The notes beneath the pieces were generated by a model that saw nothing but the letters and a program-made list of their open reading frames with translations, was not told the DNA's origin and searched no databases. DNA of 64,000 nt from Sporosarcina sp. P2 (lineage in GTDB: Bacteria > Bacillota > Bacilli > Bacillales_A > Planococcaceae). A program made the position numbers and the translations under genes. The stretch is taken from assembly GCF_002743255.1 (NCBI RefSeq), contig NZ_PDYY01000007.1, positions 1-64,000 on the forward strand. The letters run 5' to 3'. Of this stretch, positions 26,103-32,616 are shown piece by piece. How positions within the stretch are numbered: position 1 is the stretch's first letter; every line of letters starts with the position of its first letter.

Positions 26103-27162
26103 ACACGGCGCAAACAGTAAACGACTGTACACATCAATGAATATTCCTATGCCTAATGAAGTGTTGGATTTCAGTGAGAACTGCAATCCAGCAGGACCTC
26201 CGCCGTCTGTAATGGAAGCGTGGCCTACGTTGATATCAACACTCAACAGCTATCCCGATCCAGACGGTCAGCCATTTCGTTCAGCGGTTTCGGTTTTTCA
26301 TCAAGTAGACGAACAACAAGTGCTCGTCAGCAATGGTGCGGCAGAAATACTCTCTTTATTGGCAGGGAATTACCGAGGCAAACGAGTAATCTTGATTAAT
26401 CCAACCTTTTCCGAATATCGCGCTACACTTGAAGTGAACGGTGCAGAGGTCGTATCGCTTCAAGCTTGTGAAGCAGAAGGTTTTGAATTGCCTATGCGTC
26501 AAATTCTACAGGCATTACCTACAGTGGATGCGATATATATATGCACGCCAAATAATCCGACAGGCTTGTTACCTTCAAAAAACGAGCTAATAACGATTAT
26601 AGAAGCGGCTAAAAGTAGTTCGACAGATGTTGTGCTAGACGAAGCATTCATTGATTTCATCGATGAATCCAAGTCCTTTATTCCACAAGTCGCGAACTAT
26701 CCGAATTTGTTAATCGTGCGCTCGATGACGAAAATGTATGCGATTCCTGGCATCCGTTTAGGGTATATCATTGCACATGCCAAACGAATTGAAACGTTGA
26801 AACAACGAGCTTCGCATTGGCATGTCAACGGACTCGCTGCCGAAATCGGGGTGTTCTGTTTACAGGAAGAAGCGTATCGTGAACAGGCGATTTTGCACGC
26901 GCAAACAGAACGCGTAAAGATGACGCAGTTCTTGCGCTCAAATAGTTGTGAAGTCCTCGACTCTTCCGCTAATTATCTCGTCATGAAGCCTGTGCAAGAT
27001 GCGAAAAAGCTTTATCAAGATTTATTGAATCAAGGGATCGTCCTGCGGCATTCAGAAAACTTCCGCGGGATGGACGGGCGCTGGTTACGGATCGGAATGA
27101 AGTCCGAAACGATGATGGATACACTGCGGGAGGCGATGGATCAATGGTTCAAGCGACAGTAA
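26089..27162 (+). CDS. cobD: L-threonine-O-3-phosphate decarboxylase CobD
   Basis: The 357-aa PLP enzyme of the histidinol-phosphate aminotransferase type makes (R)-1-amino-2-propanol phosphate, the substrate of CbiB. The PLP lysine is Lys215 in RSMTKMYAIPG, with the cofactor Asp184 in VVLDEAFIDF and CTPNNPTGL at 152-160. GGAGGG precedes ATG 26089, which lies inside the end of cbiB. The decarboxylase role is inferred from the operon; the fold alone would also fit HisC. Confidence 0.88.
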   Translation: MRLPEHGANSKRLYTSMNIPMPNEVLDFSENCNPAGPPPSVMEAWPTLISTLNSYPDPDGQPFRSAVSVFHQVDEQQVLVSNGAAEILSLLAGNYRGKRVILINPTFSEYRATLEVNGAEVVSLQACEAEGFELPMRQILQALPTVDAIYICTPNNPTGLLPSKNELITIIEAAKSSSTDVVLDEAFIDFIDESKSFIPQVANYPNLLIVRSMTKMYAIPGIRLGYIIAHAKRIETLKQRASHWHVNGLAAEIGVFCLQEEAYREQAILHAQTERVKMTQFLRSNSCEVLDSSANYLVMKPVQDAKKLYQDLLNQGIVLRHSENFRGMDGRWLRIGMKSETMMDTLREAMDQWFKRQ

Positions 27163-27716
27163 CATTCATCAGTGGCGGAGCGCGCAGCGGAAAAAGTGTG
27201 TATGCGGAACGACTGCTTACGAATCAAACGGCAGGTCGCCTCGTCTACATTGCATCCGGTGTAGCAGCCGATGAAGAGATGAAGCATCGGATTGATCAAC
27301 ATAGAGAAGATCGTCGACATGCAAATTGGCACACAATCGAGCAACCGAAACATCTCCATAAAGTGTTGCCGTTTCTAAAACCAGGTGATCTCGTTTTATG
27401 GGACTGCCTCACTACATGGCTCGCTAATGAAATGTATGAAGGATACGAAGAAGGTACACCTTGCGTTCATCGCTCGGGGTGTTTAGAACAAAAGCAAAAT
27501 CAACTACTTCACACGATAAAGCAAATGAAAGAAATTGTCTCACAGCTAGTCATTGTTTCAAATGAAGTCCTCGATGACTGGCAGCAATATGGAGAAGAGA
27601 CGGAAATTTACCGCAAAACAATCGGCACGCTACATCAACAAATCGTGGAGTTTGCAAATCATGCGATTGAAATGGATCACGGGTTGCCAATCGTCTGGAA
27701 AGGTGAGAGTTTATGA
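27144..27716 (+). CDS. cobU: adenosylcobinamide kinase / guanylyltransferase CobU
   Basis: The 190-aa enzyme phosphorylates adenosylcobinamide and adds GMP to give AdoCbi-GDP. The P-loop GGARSGKS is at residues 11-18, and RIDQHREDRRHANWHTIEQP (residues 48-67) contains the histidine region of the guanylyltransferase. The C-terminal part keeps VSNEV but has lost the usual GlGIVP stretch, which is instead present in the short CobU-like protein at 29814. GGGAGG precedes ATG 27144. It overlaps both neighbours. Confidence 0.85.
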   Translation: MVQATVTFISGGARSGKSVYAERLLTNQTAGRLVYIASGVAADEEMKHRIDQHREDRRHANWHTIEQPKHLHKVLPFLKPGDLVLWDCLTTWLANEMYEGYEEGTPCVHRSGCLEQKQNQLLHTIKQMKEIVSQLVIVSNEVLDDWQQYGEETEIYRKTIGTLHQQIVEFANHAIEMDHGLPIVWKGESL

Positions 27717-28531
27717 ACGGATTAATGATCGTTGGCACTGCTTCAGATGTCGGTAAAACGATGATTTGCACCGCACTATGCCGGCTACTTGCGAATGAAG
27801 GTGTTCATGTTGCACCATTCAAATCACAAAACATGTCGGGCTTCACTGAAACATTAGCGGACGGACGTGAAATCAGTCGGTCTCAATTCCAGCAAGCACA
27901 AGCAGCTCGCACACAACCGATCGTGGAAATGAATCCGATTTTGATGAAGCCGCGAGATGATATGCAGGCTGATGTTCTATTCATGGGCGTACCGCTTGAG
28001 ACGATAGACGGACAATCCTTTCGTGAAGAGTGGTTCGATAAAGGTCTTGAAACAATCCAAGGAGCGTTAGATTATTTGTCCGATCACTACGATATGCTGA
28101 TCATCGAAGGAGCGGGAAGTACAGCAGAAGTAAATTTGATGGATCGTGAACTGACGAATATGCGCGTTGCGGAACTGGCAGGTGTGCCTGTTATACTAGT
28201 TGCGGACATTTCCAAAGGTGGTGCATTTGCATCGATTGTTGGCACGCTTCAACTACTTTCAGAAGAAAGACGTCAGCGTGTCAAAGGTATTATCATCAAT
28301 AAATTTTACGGTGACGCGTCTTATTTCGAAAGTGGCGTGAAATTTATTGAACAATACACCGGGATCCCGGTGGCTGGTGTCATTCCCGTCTTAGAAAACC
28401 ATGGAATACCAGAAGAAGACATGGATCGTACCACGCTTCCTGCAATGGAAGGTGTCGATGTCTACGAACAATGGGCTGAGCACGTCAAGCAACATATCGA
28501 CTGGCCGTTGATTCAATCTATTTTGGCGTAA
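27713..28531 (+). CDS. short CobQ/CbiP-like ATPase lacking the amidotransferase domain
   Basis: The 272-aa protein matches the N-terminal ATPase half of cobyric acid synthase: P-loop GTASDVGKT at residues 8-16, FKSQNMSGFTE near 35-45, VEMNPILMKPRDDMQAD near 72-88, IIEGAGSTAEVNL near 125-137 and GAFASIVGTLQLL. Normal CobQ/CbiP is about 500 aa with a C-terminal GATase_3 domain holding the Cys-His pair; here it is absent and no remnant follows. The last 25 residues (EQWAEHVKQHIDW) look like the usual CobQ tail, hinting at an internal deletion. The reading frame is intact, and ATGA overlap with cobU indicates an active gene. Its reaction in a salvage operon is unclear. Confidence 0.8.
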   Translation: MNGLMIVGTASDVGKTMICTALCRLLANEGVHVAPFKSQNMSGFTETLADGREISRSQFQQAQAARTQPIVEMNPILMKPRDDMQADVLFMGVPLETIDGQSFREEWFDKGLETIQGALDYLSDHYDMLIIEGAGSTAEVNLMDRELTNMRVAELAGVPVILVADISKGGAFASIVGTLQLLSEERRQRVKGIIINKFYGDASYFESGVKFIEQYTGIPVAGVIPVLENHGIPEEDMDRTTLPAMEGVDVYEQWAEHVKQHIDWPLIQSILA

Positions 28532-28543
28532 AGGAGCGAGAAG

Positions 28544-29308
28544 ATGAATAGCATTTTACTAGCGCTCCAATTTTTCACGTCACTTCCTGTTCATAAAGAA
28601 CTGCCGCTAGGGAAAAAAGAAGTTTCCGGTATGTACATCGCGTTGCCGTTCGTCGGTGGAGGAATCGGTTTACTGCTAGCAGGCGTTGCGTATGTTACAA
28701 GTGATTTCAATAATTTCCTAGCTGCGGTACTCATTTTACTCGCGGGATTGGTTGCGACTGGCGGCTTACATGTAGACGGATTTGCGGATCTCGGCGATGC
28801 ATTCTTTTCTTATCAGGATCGTGAAAAACGTCTAACTATCATGGATGATCCGCGACTCGGTGCATTCGGCACATTGTCGTTACTCGTTTTGCTCTGCATG
28901 AAAATTGGCTTATTCATTGAAATTCTGCAGCTTGTAAACGGTTGGGCATTGCTTGTCGCGGTGCCGATTCTCTCTCGCGCTGCTGTAGTAGGGTATTACA
29001 CACTGACGAAAACCGCGAAAACAAGCGGCATTGCGTACTTTTTCAAACAACAATTTTTACGCGGACGGATGCTAGTTGCATCGAGCGCGATCAGTGTAGT
29101 GACGATTGTTCTGTTAAGTATTCATTTCCGCTCCATTTTATTACTCCCCGTTATGCTACTCGTCATATGTTTAGCGATCTGGCTTTATCATCTCTGGACG
29201 ATCAAACATTTCGGAGGCGTCACAGGGGATCTATGCGGGGCATTCATTGAAGGAATGGAGGTGCTATTATGGGGCGTCCTTATCGTGTATTTCTCGTTCG
29301 GCACTTAA
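28544..29308 (+). CDS. cobS: adenosylcobinamide-GDP ribazoletransferase CobS
   Basis: The 254-aa membrane enzyme joins alpha-ribazole (phosphate) to AdoCbi-GDP to form the cobalamin nucleotide loop. It has six or seven hydrophobic segments. The metal-binding motif is GGLHVDGFADLGDAFFS near residues 72-88, followed by DDPRLGAFG and the late FGGVTGDLCGAFIE. AAGGAG precedes ATG 28544. It overlaps the phosphatase gene by 40 bp. Confidence 0.92.
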   Translation: MNSILLALQFFTSLPVHKELPLGKKEVSGMYIALPFVGGGIGLLLAGVAYVTSDFNNFLAAVLILLAGLVATGGLHVDGFADLGDAFFSYQDREKRLTIMDDPRLGAFGTLSLLVLLCMKIGLFIEILQLVNGWALLVAVPILSRAAVVGYYTLTKTAKTSGIAYFFKQQFLRGRMLVASSAISVVTIVLLSIHFRSILLLPVMLLVICLAIWLYHLWTIKHFGGVTGDLCGAFIEGMEVLLWGVLIVYFSFGT

Positions 29309-29862
29309 CGACGACTGCCAATGAACAGCGACTCTATTGTGGGTGGACGGATAGCGAATTGGTGTCGCAAGAAGGCGTGGCCATTGAATTTCCAGTAGCC
29401 GTCCAACATGTAATGGGAAGTGATTTGATCAGAACCCGTCAAACAGCAGCCATTTATTTTCCACGAATAGACTTTACGGCTGATGTGCGCTGGCGGGAAT
29501 GTAATTTCGGGGACTTTGAAGAGCAGTCGTATGATCAATTGAAAAATGATCCCGATTACCGCAATTGGCTAGACGATGCGTGGAACACACCACCGCGCAA
29601 TGGGGAAACATTGCAGCAAGTGAAGTCACGCGTGCTGGATGCATTAGCCGAGTTGCCGAATGAAGCGGTCGTCGTGACACATGGCGGCGTGATTCGCGTA
29701 GTGCTCGATACATTCACACAAGAGCAACGTTCATTTTGGGAATGGAACGTTACGAACGGATCCATTTGGCAACTCGAATGGGCTAGCGAGAATGAATTCA
29801 AGGAGGGGAAGCCATGCACGTCGTTATCGGAGGTGCCTATAACGGTAAAACGGACTATGTGA
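29269..29862 (+). CDS. cobC: histidine phosphatase, probable alpha-ribazole phosphatase
   Basis: The 197-aa phosphoglycerate-mutase-superfamily protein probably dephosphorylates alpha-ribazole phosphate or cobalamin-5'-phosphate. The first catalytic histidine is in LVRHLTTTANE (His12). The usual RHG glycine is leucine, a variant I associate with some Bacillales homologues. YCGWTDSEL and the second histidine in VVTHGGVIR near residues 136-144 are present. GGAGGTG precedes ATG 29269, inside the end of cobS. Assignment rests on the operon. Confidence 0.8.
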   Translation: MGRPYRVFLVRHLTTTANEQRLYCGWTDSELVSQEGVAIEFPVAVQHVMGSDLIRTRQTAAIYFPRIDFTADVRWRECNFGDFEEQSYDQLKNDPDYRNWLDDAWNTPPRNGETLQQVKSRVLDALAELPNEAVVVTHGGVIRVVLDTFTQEQRSFWEWNVTNGSIWQLEWASENEFKEGKPCTSLSEVPITVKRTM

Positions 29863-30197
29863 GACGTTGGATTGGCGATTCGTCAGCGTGTTTCTGTACA
29901 ATGGATACAGCAGCAACCGCTAAACCCGGTAAATCACTCGTCATTTCGGATTTGCACGAGTGGCTGATGACTATGGATATAACAGAAATAGAGGCCAGCA
30001 ACGCGGTACGCGAAATCAGCGGACCGAACACTGTCTTCATATTAACGGAAATCGGGCGGGGCATTGTGCCGCTTGATGCACAGCAACGGGAACTGCGCGA
30101 TCGATGCGGCCGTTTGTATCAGCAATTATTCGCAGAAGCAACAACGGTTACAAGAATTTGGTATGGTATTGCTCAGACAATCAAAGGAGTGAAGTGA
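29814..30197 (+). CDS. short CobU-like P-loop protein
   Basis: A 127-aa protein with a P-loop-like start (GGAYNGKT, residues 6-13) and a C-terminal half that resembles the end of CobU (EIGRGIVPLDAQQRELRDRC, then a GRLYQQLFAEATTVTRIWYGI-type segment). The middle of CobU, including the guanylylated-histidine region, is missing. It preserves the GIVP/RDRxGRL segment that the full-length CobU at 27144 lacks, so the two may cooperate or split the activities; that is inference. AAGGAGGGG precedes ATG 29814. It overlaps cobC and is 1 bp from pduO. Confidence 0.7.
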   Translation: MHVVIGGAYNGKTDYVRRWIGDSSACFCTMDTAATAKPGKSLVISDLHEWLMTMDITEIEASNAVREISGPNTVFILTEIGRGIVPLDAQQRELRDRCGRLYQQLFAEATTVTRIWYGIAQTIKGVK

Positions 30198-30198
30198 A

Positions 30199-30780
30199 AT
30201 GAAAATTTATACGAAGACTGGTGACAAAGGTACGACAAGTTTAATTGGTGGACGCGTCGCAAAAGACGACTTGCGCGTCGAGGCATACGGCACGATTGAT
30301 GAACTGAATTCATTCATTGGGAAAGCTATGACAGAACTGGATGGAGGGACGTTTGCGGATATCCTAACCGATCTTGAGACAATTCAAAATGAATTATTTG
30401 ATGGTGGCGGTGACTTGGCAAACGTCATGAAAGAGCGTCATTACAAACTTGACGATGAACCTATCACAGTTCTTGAAAACCGAATCGATAAACTAATGGA
30501 AGAAGCGCCTGAACTAGAACGTTTCATCCTACCAGGCGGTTCACCAGCAGCTGCGACATTGCACATCGCGCGTACCGTAACACGCCGTGCAGAACGTGTA
30601 ACGGTTACACTGATGAACGCAGCGGACGACGTATCACCTGTCGTGGGGCGCTATTTGAACCGTCTGTCGGATTATCTATTCGTAGCAGCACGCATCGTGA
30701 ACGCTCGACTCGGCATTTCAGACAATGAATACGTCCGCAGCGCAAAAGTGTTCCGCACGAATGAGAAAAAGGATAAGTGA
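30199..30780 (+). CDS. pduO: PduO-type corrinoid adenosyltransferase
   Basis: The 193-aa ATP:cob(I)alamin adenosyltransferase makes adenosylcobalamin. The ATP-binding N-terminus TKTGDKGTTSLIGG-like (YTKTGDKGTTSLIGGR, residues 3-18), the DELNSFIG segment and the C-terminal FILPGGSPAAATLHIARTVTRRAE (split over residues 111-134) are diagnostic. It ends the operon with a strong terminator. The product is the cofactor needed by IcmF encoded 10 kb downstream. Confidence 0.93.
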   Translation: MKIYTKTGDKGTTSLIGGRVAKDDLRVEAYGTIDELNSFIGKAMTELDGGTFADILTDLETIQNELFDGGGDLANVMKERHYKLDDEPITVLENRIDKLMEEAPELERFILPGGSPAAATLHIARTVTRRAERVTVTLMNAADDVSPVVGRYLNRLSDYLFVAARIVNARLGISDNEYVRSAKVFRTNEKKDK

Positions 30781-30791
30781 TCATGCGTAAA

Positions 30792-30828
30792 CAGGGGTCT
30801 CTGGTAATGCCAGAGGCCCCTGTTTTTT
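30792..30828 (+). terminator. terminator of the cobalamin operon
   Basis: CAGGGGTCTCTGG (30792-30804) and CCAGAGGCCCCTG (30810-30822) form a 13-bp stem with one wobble pair and a 5-nt loop, followed by six T. Confidence 0.9.
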
Positions 30829-30832
30829 GGGG

Positions 30833-30995
30833 GCGCTCAATGAATTCATGTATCCGCTCAATCGCGGGGCTTGAACGCTCTATCAAGTCCTGTATTCGCT
30901 CAATCGCAATGCCCGAGCGCTCTATCAAGCTTTGTCTCCGCTCAATCACAATGCCTGAGCGCTCATTCAAGTCTCACATCCGCCCTACCTCCATC
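30833..30995 (-). repeat. 21-bp-period array 3 (8 units)
   Basis: Cores (GCGCTCAAT, CCGCTCAAT, ACGCTCTAT, TCGCTCAAT, GCGCTCTAT and so on) start at 30833, 30854, 30875, 30896, 30917, 30938, 30959 and 30980, exactly 21 bp apart. On the minus strand the core reads AT(A/T)GAGCG. The array fills the gap between the cobalamin-operon terminator and the stop codon of the minus-strand dehydrogenase gene, so it is sense to that gene's 3' end. Confidence 0.85.
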
Positions 30996-30998
30996 AAA

Positions 30999-32198
30999 TC
31001 AAACCCGAATCACATCATACAATTCCGTAAACTCTGGCTTACTTAAAATTTTCGGCACAGGATACAATGGATTCGCTTCCGCTAAGGCGCGTTGTACCAT
31101 TAGTGGAATATCTTCCACCATAATTCCATCCACCTTCTCCGGAATGTTCATCGCATGATTCAATGCCCGAATTTCCTCGATGAACTTCTCTGCTTTCATT
31201 CGCATCGTATCCGAATGATTTGTGATGCCAATTAAATCAGCTAACTCGGAAAGAGGTTCATATACGCTTTTTCCGTAATACTCGAGTACGTGCGGTAAAA
31301 TAATTGCATTCGCTAATCCGTGTGGCATGTTGTAAAAACCACCGAGCGTGTGTGCGATGGCATGAACATTGCCGACGTACGCTCGAGTGAATGCTTTGCC
31401 GGCCAAATAAGAAGCCTGTTGCATATTCGTTCTGGCAGTCAAATTCTCCCCATTGCGGTAGGCTTCATATAAATTTGAGAACACGAGTTGCACTACTGCA
31501 CGGCTGTCATTCCGTGTATCATACGTATTACTGTTGCCAATATACGCTTCGACTGCGTGCGTTAAGGCATCCATTCCGGTGGCTGCCGTAAGGGCGGGCG
31601 GCAACTTCATCGTCAACAATGGGTCGAGTACAGCATAATGGGGGATCAGTGACGTATCATTGATTGCATACTTCTCATATGTCCTACTATTCGTCACTAC
31701 CGCAGCGAGCGTTGCTTCACTTCCAGTTCCCGCGGTCGTAGGTACCGTGAACAACGTAGGAATTCGCTTGCGCACGTGGAATAAGCCTTTCAACTCGGGA
31801 ATCTGTTTCTCGGGTCTTGCAATTCGTGCACCTACCGCTTTTGCGCAATCCATTGGAGAACCACCGCCGAACGCAATGAGTGCTTCGCATTCATTGGCGA
31901 CGTACAATGCTCGCGCTTCTTCGATGTTGACTATCGTAGGATTTGCGACAGTTTGGTCATACACCAAGTATTTGATACCGAGTGAATGGAGACCGACTAG
32001 CAGGACATCTAGTAAGCCGAGCTTGGCGACGTCGTGATCCGTAATAATAAGCACACTACGAATACCGAGACTTTTTACTTTCCCAGCAAGGCTTTCCAAA
32101 CTACCAGGTCCAACTAGCAACTCTGGCTCTCGCCAAGGTAAAAAGTTCATTCCGACTTTGAGTCCTTTTTGAAATAGCCGTGCATATAATCGATACAT
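30999..32198 (-). CDS. iron-containing alcohol dehydrogenase
   Basis: The 399-aa group III dehydrogenase has an N-terminal dinucleotide-binding region (FGGGSPMDCAKAVG near residues 104-117) and a C-terminal metal domain. Candidate metal ligands are in GMDALTHAVEAY (near 203-214) and HAIAHTLGGFYNMPHGLANA (near 271-290). It is a single gene, so the substrate cannot be told; butanol/ethanol-type NAD(P)H-dependent activity is the family norm. ATG 32198 has AAAGGGG at 7-base spacing. It is convergent with the cobalamin operon, separated by array 3. Confidence 0.85.
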   Translation of the reverse strand: MYRLYARLFQKGLKVGMNFLPWREPELLVGPGSLESLAGKVKSLGIRSVLIITDHDVAKLGLLDVLLVGLHSLGIKYLVYDQTVANPTIVNIEEARALYVANECEALIAFGGGSPMDCAKAVGARIARPEKQIPELKGLFHVRKRIPTLFTVPTTAGTGSEATLAAVVTNSRTYEKYAINDTSLIPHYAVLDPLLTMKLPPALTAATGMDALTHAVEAYIGNSNTYDTRNDSRAVVQLVFSNLYEAYRNGENLTARTNMQQASYLAGKAFTRAYVGNVHAIAHTLGGFYNMPHGLANAIILPHVLEYYGKSVYEPLSELADLIGITNHSDTMRMKAEKFIEEIRALNHAMNIPEKVDGIMVEDIPLMVQRALAEANPLYPVPKILSKPEFTELYDVIRV

Positions 32199-32515
32199 AA
32201 CAAAACCCCTTTCTAATGCTAGCAGCATATTATGAAAACGTTAGCATGAAGTAGGTGAATTTGCTATATTTAAATACGATGAAACGGAATGTTCCAACTA
32301 ATCTGACAGTAATGTTATGCTAGAGATGAAAAACGCACACTTTTTCTAATTTGAAAAATCCACATCCTAGATTCATTGATAAATTTAAAAAACGTAGCGA
32401 TAAAGCCGATAAGAGCGGGCTTTGATGAGAGAATAATGGTAATAACTACATAATTACTTGACAAAACGACCTCTCATACATAGTAAGAAAATAAAAAATA
32501 AACTTACAAAAAGAG

Positions 32516-32544
32516 TTGACTGAATGATCATTCATTATTACACT
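32516..32544 (+). promoter_or_regulatory. fadF promoter with FadR/TetR-type operator
   Basis: TTGACT (32516-32521), a 17-bp spacer and TACACT (32539-32544) form a good sigma-A promoter. A perfect 14-bp palindrome, TGAATGATCATTCA (32521-32534), fills the spacer. The half-site TGAATGA is that of B. subtilis FadR operators, although the known consensus has a gap between halves. Repression by a FadR-like or the local TetR protein, relieved by acyl-CoA, is inferred. Confidence 0.7.
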
Positions 32545-32560
32545 ATACATAGAATATAAT

Positions 32561-32574
32561 TGAAAGCGGTTTCT
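32561..32574 (+). promoter_or_regulatory. cre-like site (CcpA) upstream of fadF
   Basis: TGAAAGCGGTTTCT matches 13 of 14 positions of the cre consensus TGWAARCGYTWNCW. It lies just downstream of the predicted fadF start of transcription, a classical roadblock position for carbon catabolite repression. Confidence 0.6.
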
Positions 32575-32616
32575 CAAAGGGAATCACAAGTAGAAGAAAT
32601 GGAGGGGGAATAAGGG

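Larger units (their letters stand above)
32199..32616. other. 418-bp divergent regulatory interval
   Basis: No coding gene. The right part holds the fadF promoter with its palindrome (32516-32544) and a cre-like site (32561-32574). The left 300 bp is AT-rich with no recognised element. Confidence 0.6.

Noticed and set aside
29269..29862. CobC-like phosphatase as inactive because its RHG motif reads RHL
   Set aside because: Both catalytic histidines are present and the RHL variant occurs, to my knowledge, in related Bacillales proteins; no reason to call it inactive.
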